DNA of 64,000 nucleotides from Lepiota brunneoincarnata. Its lineage: Eukaryota > Basidiomycota > Agaricomycetes > Agaricales > Agaricaceae. The stretch lies in NCBI GenBank assembly GCA_023014365.1, contig JAEBUN010000036.1, positions 1-64,000 of the forward strand, in the 5' to 3' direction. The translations under genes were made by a program, and so were the position numbers. Under the pieces are notes generated by a model. It worked only from the letters and a program-made list of their open reading frames with translations. It did no database searches and had not been told where the DNA came from. This document shows positions 22,673 to 36,100 of this stretch, piece after piece (the first letter of the stretch is position 1; each line of letters opens with the position of its first letter).

Positions 22673-23860
22673 ATGATCCCCGTCATTGTTTCAAAACTTG
22701 TGGTCCTTGCTGTCTTTGCTATTGCTACGGCCAAGGGACAGGCCATCACGGGCACGTACCCGGCGACTCCGCTTGCGTCCAAGACTGGATTCACGTACCC
22801 AACCGGGATTGTGAGTGGCTCGAAGGAAGATTATGATGGTGACGGGCTAATGATTGACTGTATAGCCATACAAAGTGGATACTGATGTGGGGCTTATCCG
22901 TGGCGAGCAGGCTGGGTACAATATCTGTAACTCAACGACGGAGAACCAACAGTCGAGGTGCCAGACTGCGTTTATCAACAGCATCGACGATTTCTGCCTG
23001 TGGGCACCGCACACGCCGAACTCGGTCGTGGGTGACGTCGAGGGTGAGATGGTGGCGTGGTGTACGAAGCCCGGTCGTGGAACACGTCTGATTCCCGACG
23101 GCGCGTTGTATGGTGTCCAATTTATGAAAACACCGAATTATGTGCAGGTAGTTGGGTTTGTGAACCAGCAGATGATCAATATGGCTGCTGGGGATTACGG
23201 AGGCGAGATGGATCCTCATGGGGCTGATCTGCGTGGTAACCCGATGGGTGGTATCATTTTCACTGAGCAATTCACCGGGCAGTGGCTTCAAGTCCAAGAA
23301 TGGCACAAGTAGGTGGTTCGGTTGCTATGGCTGTAGGATGTACCGCTTATATTTGTCTTAGCTTTATGGGTAGTGATGCGTTCTGTCTCAAGGCCTGTGA
23401 CCCAACCAAGCCCGACGATGAAAACTTTTGCGAGCACAAGCTGGATCGGATCGGATGTGCCTACAATGCGCCAAACAATGCACAAAATGGGACATTTGAA
23501 TCGTGCGAGGGAGAGAATCAGGACTTCCCTGGGATATACACTGTGGACGGTGCCGTGCAAACATATAGACAGCCCCCGGAGGCACTTGGGCCGATTATGA
23601 CGATGCCCTACACCGCTCGCGTTCCTGCATCGTCCCAGTGCACGACGTACACCAGTGCTGCGATCTACACTGGCCTGCCTCGTGTTGGAGCGGCTGTCAC
23701 CTCGTCAGCATCGACCTCTGCCGGAGCTACAGGCCCGTCCCGTCCAACAGGCAGTGCAACAGGGTCTGCAGCGGGCGCGGACAGCACAACTAATTCTGCG
23801 AGCCGAAACGCTATTTCGGGTCTGACGATGGTGGGAGTGATAATGATGATTTTAGGGTAG
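22673..23860 (+). CDS. Secreted 'macrofage activating glycoprotein' family protein, copy B
   Basis: Three exons (22673-22810, 22866-23308, 23362-23860) give 359 aa. The signal peptide (MIPVIVSKLVVLAVFAIATA) is followed by the same core as copy A: TGIPYKVDTDVGLIRGEQAG, DDFCLWAP, EGEMVAWCTKPGRGTRLIP, GGEMDPHGADLRGNPMGG and the Cys-rich CDPTKPDDENFCEHKLDRIG. A Ser/Thr-rich stalk and hydrophobic C-terminus suggest GPI anchoring. The middle exon (443 nt) equals the sum of exons 2, 3 and 4 of copy A (124+242+77), so two introns are missing here at exact positions. The stop is only 57 bp before the start codon of the next gene. Confidence 0.88.
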
Positions 23861-23917
23861 ATACTTACATACATAAATATAACCAAAATCACATTGTTTT
23901 TCTTCCCTTGACCAACC

Positions 23918-26900
23918 ATGTCGACCAAGTTCAAGCGTGCTCTCAAGAACGCCGCCCGTCTCCCAGTCAAGGCTGCCCGTGGTACAGCCCGTAGTCTTTC
24001 GCCAGCTCAAGGCGAGCTCCCCCTCGTCGTTCTCCGCGTACTTGTTACCGGATGCTCTGATCTTCTCGCAAAGGACCGCAGCGGCGCCAGCGATCCGTCA
24101 GTCTCGTTGCCGTTGCACCCCCGCAGCGCTCACATCCTCTAGCAGATTTGTCGTCCTCTCCGTCCTCAACGCCCGTCAGCAGACCCCGGTTGCCAAACGC
24201 ACCCTCAACCCCATCTATGCGCCCAAAGATGCCACCTTTGACTTTCCGCTCTACCTCTCCCTTGCAGACAAGCTTGGTGCCCTCGAACTCGTCGTCTGGG
24301 ACAAGGATATGCTCACCAAGGAATATCTCGGTGAGGCCGCCCTTCCCCTCAAGGATTGGTTCAACGGTAGGCCATATGCCTTTGATGACCCCGCAAACAT
24401 CGTACGTGCCCTCGTTGTCCTCCATCGCTACCCTCTCACTCCACCCCACAGCCTTTTGCCGTCCCCCTTGTCTCGACTCGCTCCAATACCAACGCGACTG
24501 GCACCATCCAGCTCAAGCTTGGCTTTGTGTACCCACCTAATACGCAGCAATCCCAGTCCTTTGACGATGTCTTTGGGGAGCTCAACAAGCGCTCCCGGCC
24601 CTCACTTGTCTCAGCGCCCCCTGTGCGTGACCCCCCTCTCCCGCCCCTCTTCTTACGCTGACGCATACCTTAGACCGAGGGTGTCGGTACCATCCGCTCC
24701 CATCAGGCCGGCCCTGCCTTTCAGGACGACGGTGGGCTCTCCTCTGATGACGACGATGATGACGATGATTTTGTCGATGCCAGTACGGAACCACCCTCTT
24801 CCACACCTTCGAGCCCCGTCGTCGATCTCTACACCATACCCACTGCGATCGGACCCAAGCCCGAGACCACCGCCCAGACCACTTCTACTACCCCTCCTCT
24901 TGAAACATCCCACAAGACTCCCACTATGAAAACCGGGCTCATACCTCGCATGAAGTTCCCCCGCAGTCTCTCGGGCCTCACCGCCTCGCGCCCCCCTCCC
25001 ACTGAATCCACTGACTCACCTCTCACTCCACCTGAAACGCCCGAGCTTAAGTCAGGGAAGCAGACCGCGAGAAAGTCGAGTCCGGCGGGCAGCTCGTCCC
25101 CAGACACCTCCCATAAGAGAGGTACAGAGTACAAGTTCGACGGCGGTAATGACATCATGGGCATTGTGATGTTAGAGATACAGAGTGCGGAAGATCTGCC
25201 ACGACTCAAAAACAGTATGTCCCCTCACCCCCCGATCTTTCCGACAATGCCGCTCACCCATCATCCCTTTCTCCTCCAGTGACGCGTACAGGCTGGGACA
25301 TGGACCCATTTGTCGTCATCTCCTTTGGAAAAAAAGTGTTTCGAACTCGCGTCATCCGTCATTCCCGTAACCCCGTTTGGGAAGAGAAGCTTCTCTTTCA
25401 TGTCCGACGTTACGAGACATCTTTCAAGGTCCAGCTCACTATCCTTGACTGGGACAAACTCTCCTCAAACGACCACATCGGCGATGCCAGCTTCAATCTC
25501 AAAGAGCTCATCGATTTCGCGCCTCAGCCGGGTCCGAATAGGCTGTACCCTGCCGACGAGAATGGCGACCAACCGATGCGAGAGTTTAAAATTCCCTTGA
25601 CAACGGCCAAGGAGATGCCTTGGGAGGCGAAACACAACCCCACCATATCATTTCGGTAAGTACACCCCCCATCAGTCACCATCACTCCCTTACAAACAAT
25701 TCCCGTAGCGCTAAATATCAACCATACGACGCCCTCCGCCAGCGCTTCTGGCGCCAATACACGAAACAATATGACACTGATGACACCAATGCCCTGTCTC
25801 AACTCGAGCTCACATCCATGCTCGACTCGCTCGGCTCCACCCTCTCAAAATCAACCCTTTCCGACTTCTTCACGCGCTTTGAGAAAAAACCTCACGAAGA
25901 CGAGCTGTCCATCGAACAGGTCATTCTGTGCCTTGAAGAAGAGCTTAATCGCCCCGAGAACGAAAAGAAACGCCTTGATCCAGAGGACGCGCAGCTCTAC
26001 ACGAGCGTGAGCGCCACTCCCGTGTTGCAAGTCTCCGATCGACATGGACAGGAGCTCAAGCTTGACCAGTTGAACTTTTCGGGACCTGCAACTCTGCATG
26101 GTGGGATAGCGGGTGATGATGCAGACGGGCACAAGGTGCCCCCTCCCCTGGGTAGGGAAACAGAGCCGATGCAGGCTCCGTTAACCCAGGTTGCTTCTCC
26201 TGGGAACATAAGTGCGTCACCAGTAGAATCCGGCTCAGATGATGCAGAGGACCCGTCGTCCGGTTCGTCATCTGGTTCTGGCTCCGGTCCCTCGCCGCCC
26301 ACGACCCTCCCTCCAGCAACTAAAAAAATGCGTTTCAAACGGAAAATCAGGACAGTTGGGGTCAAGGCCAAAGTCAGGAAGGCGACATTGACAGCGGGTG
26401 ATAGTTCTGGTAGCGGTGAAGACAAGGATGTCGTGGAGCGCGTGATCAATGTGAAGAATTGTCCACTTTGCCATCGCCCGAGGATGAACTCCAAGGCTGA
26501 GGTGGATATCATGACCCACATCGCTGTATGTGCCTCCCAGGACTGGAATCGCGTTGATCGGATTGTTGTGAGCAATTTTGTTACTGCGAATCAGGCGCAG
26601 CGGAAGTGGTACACGAAGGTAATCACTAAATTGAGCAGTGGGGACTACAAGCTGGGTGCGGTGAGTCACGATCTGCATGTTTGATAACTAGTGGCGTACT
26701 CACTCGAGTAACTAGAACTCGGCGAATATTATCGTACAGAATCGAATGACGGGTCAATTGGAAGAAGAAAAGATGCAGGTCTATGTGAGGTTGGGCATTC
26801 GGTTGCTATACAAGGTATGTCACCTAGCGCTTCCTCTACTCCCAACTTCAATGAGTCTTGCCAGGGCATGAACGGCCGGATGGAAGGCGCTCGGGGTGAC

Positions 26901-27917
26901 TTCTCTCCAGTCTTATGTTTTCAACCCGCCTGACCTCATTCCAGCTCGCAAACTCCTCAAATCTCTCTCTGTCAAGCAAGGTAACAAATACGATTCTCCC
27001 GAATCCGCAAAAGACATCCCTAGCTTTATCGAGTTTCACAAACTGGACGTCAACGAGATACTTGACCCACTCGATTCCTTCAGTGCGCAAAGTCAACTTA
27101 CTTTCTAACCGCCCTTAACCCCGCGTCTTCTCCAGAAAATTTCAATCAATTCTTTTACCGCAAGCTTAAGCCCACTGCTCGGCCCGCAGAAGCCCCCGAA
27201 GACCCATACCGCCTCGTCAGCGCTGCCGATTGTCGCCTGATGGTTTTCGAGTCTGTTTCCGAAGCCACTCGAATCTGGATCAAGGGTCGCGAGTTTAGCG
27301 TTGGCCGCCTGTTAGGCGAGGCCTACAAGCATGAGGCGGACAGGTATACTGGTGGTGCATTGGCCATTTTTAGGCTTGCCCCGCAAGATTATCACCGATT
27401 CCATTCACCTGTAGACGGGGTTATTGGGCCGATGACGTATATTTCCGGGGAGTACTATACCGTCAACGTGAGTACCACTCTTGCAGGTAGTGGTTGCAGG
27501 CACTGATGAGCAACTGGGGGTTGGTCGGCAGCCACAAGCAATCAGATCAGCGCTGGATGTGTATGGCGAGAACGTACGCAAGATTGTACCGATTGACAGC
27601 CCCCAGTTTGGTCGAGTTATGGCCGTGTGCATTGGAGCAATGATGGTGGGGAGTATTAAGACAACATTGGAGGTAGGGCAAGAAGTGAAGCGGGGTCAGG
27701 AGTTTGGCTATTTTGCATTCGGTGCGTTCTGTCTTGTCGTTGTCGAATATGGAGACCAACGGATAGATACGGGACAGGTGGCTCGACGATTGTGGTGCTC
27801 TTCGAAAAGGGAACGCTGCAGTGGGATGAGGACTTGCTCATCAACGGGCATGCGTCGTTAGAGACGTTGGTTAGGGTAGGCATGGGTATTGGCCGCGGCA
27901 CCCGTCGGATCCAGTGA
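23918..27917 (+). CDS. C2-domain phosphatidylserine decarboxylase (PSD2 type)
   Basis: Twelve exons (23918-24096, 24146-24401, 24452-24622, 24674-25214, 25280-25655, 25709-26660, 26716-26814, 26865-26895, 26945-27082, 27136-27467, 27532-27721, 27778-27917) total 3405 nt, 1134 aa. Two C2 domains are visible (about residues 30-140, ending in [19 protein letters not shown], and about 365-470, with [11 protein letters not shown]). They are separated by an acidic Asp-run linker. An EF-hand-like loop ([13 protein letters not shown]) follows. The decarboxylase domain fills the last 280 residues: [31 protein letters not shown] and the self-cleavage motif G1089-G1090-S1091-T1092. S1091 is expected to become the pyruvoyl group. 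The enzyme converts phosphatidylserine to phosphatidylethanolamine at endomembranes; C2 domains bind lipid and calcium. All motifs are intact. Confidence 0.93.
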
Positions 27918-29363
27918 TTCGCCACTCCAAACAAATACCAGCCTGCCCCCCTAGACTCTCACTACCACCCCCATGACAGCATATTAAAGTGTATTATAGG
28001 TACGATCGCTTTTCTCGGCTTTTCGCTTCGGCCCTTCACTTCTCCCTCAATTTCCAACACCTTACGGTTATAACTATAGTACAACTAAACGCCTGCCAGA
28101 ATCAGCCCGAGTATCTCTTACACGTACATTCTCCAAAGCTACATCATTATTCTACAACTTAGAAAATATATAGTGAATAGCGAGTGATTTAGCTATTACC
28201 ACCTCCCGCGCGACTTGGCATTTTTGCCCAATTCCTGCACGAGCCTCGACATCCAACGTGGATACAGGCACTCAATGCGACAATCCACCCACATCGAGCC
28301 ACTAACGATAGGCCGGCTCGCCCCCGCTCAGCAGACAGTGATACCCCGCGCAGCCCCAAGGAGCACACGACCGCCTGGTCCCGAGAAGGTTGGGAATGGA
28401 TTATAAGACATACTGTGCGATTGATCGTGGCCGCACGGGCGATGTTTTTCCAGATCTATTCAGGTCTGCGGCGCACCGCCGGTGGCCAAACCCACAGAGT
28501 GACGATTGAGGACCTTAGCTCTGGAATAGAGGGGGTTGGCGGCGGGTGGGGAGATGCAACTTTACCTGAGAGAAGCAATCCGGTGACAATCCCGATTTAG
28601 ACGGATGTGGGCAAAAGTGCGACTGACCGCTTCTCCAAATCGGCTCGTACTGAGTGATAGATAGGCTGAAATATTCAACCACCCAGCTTGGAGTATTCCT
28701 GTAAGGAATTAGTCACACTGAGATCCTTGCGACTCACGCCAGAGGGGGTATTCGGGCACATCGGATTTCCAAGTCGAGCAAAAATAGAAAACATCCGCGA
28801 TGGCGGTTGACAACACCCCAACAAGATCGGGCGTCTAACGTACTGCCAAATATATTCTCAGCCCAAAAACATGTACGAACGAGACGCAAACAGCAAGTAG
28901 CTACGGAAGCCACAACATACACATTTAAAGCCAGCCACCCCTGTAAGAGTCGAGGTCAGGGGCTCGCGAGTGCCCGTGGCCGCACCGCTCAACGTAGGTA
29001 CCACTGGTGCTCACCCGAGACTCCCACCGTGGAAAGGCAACCATTGCGTGACCCATGAATAGACTACACACTCCTACACGTCACTAAATCCTAACAATTC
29101 CAAGTGCTCCAATGTTATGATGGTCAGTCAAATCAGAGAACCAAGAAACTCACTCTATGGTTCCATCTAATGACCTCATCTACTTGGCAAATCGACCATT
29201 GTGTATGAGAAGCATTTTCTATTGTCAACTTCCTCCACCATCAGTCACTTGTTGATGCGTGCTTTTTGAAATTTGACCCCCAACGTCGATGATTAGACGG
29301 CTGCAGCCATCGGCATGATACTGAACATGGACCTACTCCACGTCAGTCTCTTCCTCTACAGGC
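27918..29363. other. No recognisable gene
   Basis: 1.4 kb with short frames only and no recognisable domain or splice model. Confidence 0.5.
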
Positions 29364-30702
29364 TCACTCCGGCGGAAATGTAGCGTTGACATTGTAAAAC
29401 TTGACCAAGTTTCGACTGTTAGGATAGCAGTCCTCAGAACCGAGTTCGCGTATGTGCAGAATGACCCGGGATGTTACGATGCTAACGACCACTCGGGGGA
29501 CGCTGACGTACGATGCCTAGTTGATTAGAGTGCACCAGTATCCTGAGACTGGACCACTTACGCCGGTGCTATATCCTTAAGAGCGCCTGGAAGCGTAACC
29601 CACAGGATAATGCTGGCGGAATGAACCACTATGACCCGAGCATAAACCATGAGAAATAGTTCTGAAGTAACTCGGTCGCACCTAGCTGGATAGTGTAATA
29701 GAGAATCGCATCCCAGTATATCCGTTTAATCAGGCGGGTTTCCTCATGTTTGAATCGTCTCTTCCGCTGCCAGGAGGATGGTGGCCATGAGAACTGGAGG
29801 ATGTATCGGTAACAATATCCGTTGAAAACATCGGGTTACGATTGCTTACTAGCGTCAACAACGACTGTTAGAATGGAGCCGACGAGAGGATATACTGTGA
29901 TGGCTGCGGTTGACTGTGTGTAAACGCAACCTGGCAGTCCCAGTGCCCGAAACACCCTGAGCTGATCCAGATTGAGCCAGACTTCGAGGGGCCTTCAAGC
30001 TCCAACTTACTCGCTTGGTTGATAAGAATGACAAGAGTGAAACCCGTTGCGACCGTGAACTGGGACGGTAAGACAATAACCCGACGATACGGAGCACAAC
30101 AGACATACCAGACCGACGAATGACAAAAAGAGAAACGAGCCACGCGTCGGACCCCATAGTGCAAGTGCTCTCACACAAAAGAAAACTGGAGATAGGTAAG
30201 CTTCTCTGAAAACTACCGGCTTGAAGACGGTACAAACCCTCCGCGCTATCCATGCCGAGTGTTGTGACCCCTGTTACGAGATTGAGAAATGGAAAAGAAA
30301 CGGGGTGCCGAATCTCCTACATGTTTCTACGCTAAGCAAAGCGTGGCATAGCTGGAAAGCGAGGTCCCTCAGTCAAAAGGTTGCGGTAAAGTGACGAAGC
30401 TTACAGTGGGTGTAGGCGCTGGAACATTAACAACTTTCCAGATAAATTCAGCGATATATCCGACGTAACGCCGACAGAGCCGCTCACCCAATATCTTGAT
30501 TGTAAGATCGATGAAGGTTGTATAACGAGCAACGAGGTACAGGATTTTCGTGAAGCTCCATTTCGGTCTCCATATGAACTTGGCCTATGTGGCTCCCCAT
30601 CGTCAGCTGTGCATAGATAACTGAGCGCTGGTGAGGTACCTCTTTCTCAAAAGTTTGGAAATACTCGCACAAGAACAAGGTCAAGCAAGCAACTGGAGAC
30701 AT
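29364..30702 (-). CDS. DUF6533-like multi-pass membrane protein, copy 1 (5' end unresolved)
   Basis: Spliced by eye from many short exons. The recognisable pieces in order are CLTLFLCEYFQTFEKE, then AKFIWRPKWSFTKILYLVAR (intron GTACCT...ATAG between), then LCHALLSVET, GMDSAE, FFCVRALALWGPTRGSFLFL, FTVATGFTLVILINQA, GLPGCVYTQSTAAITVYPLV, RIYWDAILYYTIQL and VSVPRVVVSIVTSRVILHIR. The stop is at 29366-29364. This order matches the fungal seven-helix DUF6533 family: a DYxxTLxxE/WxxxWS start, an E..L..R.yALWG helix, a YRDG-like loop and an S..vSRviLhLRE tail. Function is unknown; membrane location is predicted. 30702 is an ATG in the first clear exon but the copy-2 counterpart has no Met there, so the true start lies further upstream. 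Confidence 0.6.
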
Positions 30703-30779
30703 GACAGATTCAGAAAAGAGAGGATTCAATGACCCAATCAAATCACCTTTGAAGTACTATGCAAGACACGATCAGTGCG

Positions 30780-33059
30780 TGTTCACCGCACTCAAGGCGA
30801 AGATCACTCACATATGTAACCTGGAGTTGAGCAAGTACCGAGGAATCCATCGAGGTCCAGAGTAACAAACCAAGAGCCGTTTAAATACCCACCAGCAATG
30901 AGTACATTAAAGCCAAGTCCACGGGGGTGGTTCCACTCCACCCGCTTGACCATCTTTGGGGCTGAGGAATATGTGTACGTGATGGTGCGATTCTTTTTGC
31001 ATGGAAACCTGATTGACACCACCCGTTATTTTTAGCCGGACGGGCCTCTAATCCCTGAGCGACTTACATATCTCATAGTATCCGTGTTCGTTAGTGGAAT
31101 GACAGCACCGAGTGTCGTCCGATTCAGCATCTCGTTTTTGGTGTTGGGGTATCTAGGTGGACGGAGCCCGGGAAGCTTTGGGACACCGAAGAGCTGGGAG
31201 AGATCAAGTCCATAGTGGCCAACCTTCTATCTAACACTCCATGATTCTCCTGGTCCTGTCAATTTCGGCGGTGTCAAATGTAATTGGCCTTTCGAGTGAA
31301 GATTGAGACAACCGGTCGGGGCGACTGATGAACCGACATAAGGGAGATCGGTTCGGGCCCGCACAACGTAAAGCCGACATTGTTTCCCCCCCACATAATG
31401 CCCGGAACAACACCCCTTTTGTCGAAACGGCCGGCGCCAACCCTGAACCCAATGACCCATGCAAGGTACACATATAGTACTATCGAGGAACTTACCTAAG
31501 GAAACCCCCGCCCACAAGAGTCCATAATATTCGGGCACTCTATCCCATGTTTACACACATCCGTGCTGGGAGCCCCAAATTCGAACGTTGCGTTGATCCC
31601 ACTGGTCTGCTCCAAACTTTTCTCATGACGAGGGTGTGATCATGATAATACTTTCTTTACCAAGTCGAGTACCCAGCGCTTCAAATACCATGGCTATTGA
31701 ACATAAATACAGCAACACAATTGTTATCCATAACCTTTGGGAATGCCCGTGCGAGCTGGAAACGTCCGTGACAGGCTGACAGCTGGGGGAGGTAACTAGT
31801 AATTCCTCAATCCTGAATCATTATTGAGAACCGTTCACAGCCCATCGCTACCCTCCCCTGAATCGTTTCAACTGGGACAACTCATTCTAAGCATCAGCGG
31901 AAGCGGCGTCAGTTGGAGGTACAAGCTGTAGTAGATAACCGTGACAGCAGGCCGGTTACTTTGTGATTCCCAAGAAGCCGGACCTTTGCTTCCTGACCGT
32001 CCCGTCAGAATTCTGTTCAGAAACTGCGAAGGAGCATCATGGTTATAAGTAGTCAAAGACGCTCCATTACTGAGGTATCATCGCAGAAAATGAGATTACA
32101 GCGACTCAAGGCCCCTAGGGATACCATCACCAGTTCACACCCATACTCAGGCGCCCTATCTTTAGAAAGACAACCAATTCAGGGCCTTTGGGGATATCGG
32201 CTTGCTCATTTTACCCGGAAGCTTTGGAAATACTAGCTGGGAATCGAATGACAGTGGTTTTTGGGTAGCCAACAGTCCGAGAATATCGGCTTTATTGCTA
32301 ATCATTCATTCTCGAGTCAGGTGACTCCAAACACCAAACCTACACCAGCGCAATAACACACGGCGTATCCCACGACCGTAGCTCTTTGACACTTCCATTA
32401 ATATATAGCGGGCGAACTCGACGGGGTATTGTGATTGATCAAATCCACCGCCACCCCCCGGACCACCGACGACGGCGCTCTCCCTTCTTGTGGACTCTCC
32501 GGAAACGCTAGCTGTTGGATGACAATGGATGAGAGGTATTCCCCGCGCTCCCGACATGAAATTGAAATGGTCTACGAGGATGCTTCCCCGCGCTAAGTCC
32601 AAGGTGACCCCCCCCCGAAAGAAGTCGCCCACACCAGGAGGTATCTAATAAGCCCGGACGGCTAACGAAAAGGCTTCAATTTTTCAGTGCTGATTCTGTA
32701 TGATATAGGCATACCATCACTATCCAGAGACCATGTCGAACAAAACAGCTGCAGCGAAACTTTTCTGGGGATAGATAATGCACTTCTGCACAACTACGAA
32801 GTGACTGTGGAACTGACAGCGCTTCTCGTGCTGTAAAATTTATTCTCATGCCACCCCCTGCCCAAAACCGATCACCTGCCTTACCGAGAGTTTCGACTTT
32901 CACGCGAACGCGAGGTAATACATTTTTGAGCATATCTACGGGAATAACTCATGATCAAAAACGAGGATATTGTGTATTCCATACACCGTATTTATCGCCT
33001 GCCGATCGTTCAACTAGCAATCGAAATCCTACTGGCACAGGTGAATAGGAGCACGGGAC
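30780..33059. other. Spacer between DUF6533-like copies
   Basis: 30780-31060 probably includes the unresolved 5' part of copy 1, because it has a diverged counterpart at 34510-34760. From 31100 to 33059 no domain is recognised; only short frames are present. Confidence 0.4.
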
Positions 33060-34500
33060 CTACCCTACAGTACTTCGCCCTCTAGCACTCCCGTCCCTAC
33101 GGAAATAGAGTGCTGAGACTGAGCAGCTTGACCGACGCTCAGCGTTGGAATAGCAATCCTCAGCACCGAGCTCGCGTATATGTAGAATAATCCTGGATGT
33201 TATGATACTGACCATCACACGGGGAACGCTAATGAGGAGCTCATAATTAAAGTGCCTCCTTATCTCTTGACGAGACAATTGCTTACGTTGGTACCAAGTC
33301 TTTTAGCGGGCCTGGCAACGCCACCCATAGGATGATGTTGACTAAATGAAGGGACTACGGCGGGGATGAGAGATTAGAGTTATTTCCCCGGATGCAGATT
33401 GGACCGACCTAACGCAATACTATAATAGAGAATTGCGTCCCGATATATTCGTTTAACTAGAGGCATTTCCCCGTGCCTGAACCTCCTCTTGTGCGCCAAG
33501 AGAATTGTGGTCATGAGAACTGATAGATCATCAATCACGTATATCAGGAATACCAAGATATGGTTGCGCACTAGTGTCGATCAAAACCGTCAGAACTGAG
33601 CCGACAAGGGGATACACTGTGACAGCTGCAACTGATTGTGTATAGACGCAACCTGGCAAACCTGATCCCGAAACCCCTCGAGCTAATTTAGGACTGAGCG
33701 AGGTTTTGAGTATCAACTTCGCCTCCAACTTACTCGCTCGATTTACAAGGCCCACAAGGGTGAATCCTGCTATGAATGTGAACTAGAACAATGAGGCGAT
33801 AACCGATAGCATTGAGGGAATTGGACGTACTAGACCAATGCACGACAGAAATACAAATGAGCCACGACTCGGGCCCCAGAGCGCAAAGGCCCTCACGCAC
33901 AAAAAGGCTTGAAGGGAAGTGAGCTCGAGAACCGAGCTGGGCACTAAAGCGACATTACCTTCCGCACTATTCATTCCCACTGAAGTTATCCCTGCCGTGT
34001 GCCAATGAATAAAAAAAACGGCAGCTGTGTGGTATTTCTTACATGCTTCTGCACTAAGTAGAGCGTGGCATAGCTCAATGGGGTCCCTCAGTCGAAAAGT
34101 GCCATCGAGTGATGAGGACTTACTTTTGGTGATGGCGACGAGATTTTGATAACTTTTCGGGAATATCCAGCACTGTATCCAACATTGCTGTGGGTGAGAA
34201 TGGCTTACTAATGATCTTGATTGTCAAGTCAATGACTGGTGTGTAACGAGCAGCCAAGAACAGAAATTTCGTGAGGCTCCATTTCGACCTCCATACGAAT
34301 TTGACCTATGGATGTTAGCAACACCATATTTAGAAGCAAATCGCTACTGAAATACCTCTTCTTCTAAAGTCTGGAAGTAGTCGGCCAAGAATAACGTTAA
34401 GCAAGAGGCTGTAGACAATGATTTAGAGGAGAGCCACAAGTAACACAATGTATACACCTTTAAAATACTGTAAGGTGCAGTCAGCTCATAGTCACTGCAA
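33060..34500 (-). CDS. DUF6533-like multi-pass membrane protein, copy 2 (5' end unresolved)
   Basis: Diverged tandem copy of the previous gene. The matching exons are CLTLFLADYFQTLEEE, KFVWRSKWSLTKFLFLAAR, LCHALLSAEAC, VGMNSAE, AFLCVRAFALWGPSRGSFVF, GLPGCVYTQSVAAVTVYPLV, RIYRDAILYYSIAL and ISVPRVMVSIITSRIILHIR. The stop is at 33062-33060. Splice signals are kept between the pieces (for example GTAAGA after AEAC). Copy 2 ends in a different, longer tail after the last shared helix. I see no in-frame stop inside the shared exons, so it may still be functional. The start codon is not identified. Confidence 0.55.
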
Positions 34501-34859
34501 CGGAGATAAAATACCACTCACATATGTGAGCTGGAGTTGAGAAAACAAGTTTTCCATTGGGATAAGAGGGAAGAGCAACGAGCAGGTTAAATATCCTTTA
34601 CCTTAGGGGTGTGAAACTCAAATCTGCAATTTAAGATCCTTCAAACACTTTGATCATCATATCACACAAGGTAACGGTATACTCTAGTTACTAATTTTCT
34701 ATTGCACGAAACCTGATTGATACCACCGGTTGCCCCTAGCTGGCCAGCCTACGGTACCCAAGTCACTTATATATCAGTTTGACAGCCTAAACCTGATCAC
34801 CTCGCATCGTCTTTTTACCCAACGTGTTCCCATTAGCACTGTCACTGGTGTGCCCAAAC

Positions 34860-36100
34860 GGGAAAAGCACAAGCCTGCACGGCCGAAGAACTAGGACACA
34901 GAACCACAAAAGGCACTTGCGAATGAAAATCGACTCTGGTGTCTATGTATATACAGAGTCGTCGTCTGCCATCGCTCCTGAAAAGGTCTTTGCCAGCGAT
35001 GTTTGCTCATAGTGACGTGACGCCTTACAAACGGACATAATTAAAATGCACTACTTGGGCCCCTGGCGAAACTCAGGATATATGACTGCATGTTGATATC
35101 TTCGTTCAAGAGGATGGTAGCCATGGGACCCGAAGGGTATATCAGATATTATATCCACCGAGAACCCCAAGGTCAACCCTCCGCCAGCTTAGTAAAAACA
35201 TTTGCAATTGAACGATCAAAGGGGTACACCGCCATCGCCACAATCAATCACGCTGTGGACGACCCGTGTCGTAAAATGGTCCTACGTGGAGATGTAAATC
35301 ACGGTTTGCTCAAATCTCCTCCGATGGCGAAGGAAAGGCCGGGAACCTCGCGAGGAGAAGTACGAGTCGGCTCCGTCGTACCGTTCAGGTGATCATCGAT
35401 CATCATCGGGAATAGCTGTACTAACTCCATATGGTGCTTCGATCAAGCATGTCCACGCCTGGCTCAACCGTGCTCGTCTCCTAGCTGGACGGTATCGAGT
35501 CCGTTGATGTCAAACCACGTCAGTATCAGTGGAAGGCCACGATGCAATTCAGGGTTCGTTTGGAGAGCAGTCCTGGCACCAAGCTGTCAGGACAATGCAG
35601 GCGGCAACGAGCGAAGGGTCAAGCACCATTTGGTGATAAATATCTGGAATCGTCTCACGCGGGGGGTGCTATCAGGACAGATTACTAAAACCCATCATCC
35701 AGACACCCCATCTTCTCCCACAATGGGGAACGTGCCAACGACCCTCCCAAAGCCCAACTTCCACCTGAAGTCGACCTATCGTACTTCTGCATTCCACGTC
35801 GACTCTGGGGGTTGCCCACGCCTTTACAGGTCGTCCATTCGTTGAACGTGATAGCTACCGAAAAGACGCTTCGGGAGAACATGAGCCAAGGTTATGTATA
35901 CAGGTTTCTGCTCATACCGGGTGTTGTATCGAGAGTTCGTCTGATTTGCATCTATGGTTGGGGAGGTGTATACCCCTGAGCGTTAAAATCACTTTTTTTG
36001 GAACATGATAAATATCTGGGGCACTGACCACATATATGTTGCTCTCGTTCCCCATTTCCCCTGCCAAAGACCTGATTACTCCCTCGTCCTTGTAACCAAA
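34860..36100. pseudogene. Third, decayed DUF6533-like copy (about 35040-35280) in otherwise empty sequence
   Basis: 35040-35280 aligns with the 3' half of copies 1 and 2. It has the block 'gaggatggtagccatgggacc' (compare 'gaggatggtggccatgagaac' near 29774) and then 'aggggtacaccgccatcgcc' (compare 'aggggatacactgtgacagc' near 33607). It is short, heavily substituted and lacks a usable frame. The rest of the interval shows no gene. Confidence 0.5.

Noticed and set aside
24148..24929. Alternative Ser/Pro-rich frames overlapping the decarboxylase gene
   Set aside because: They are shadows; the 12-exon model gives continuous C2 and decarboxylase domains in frame.
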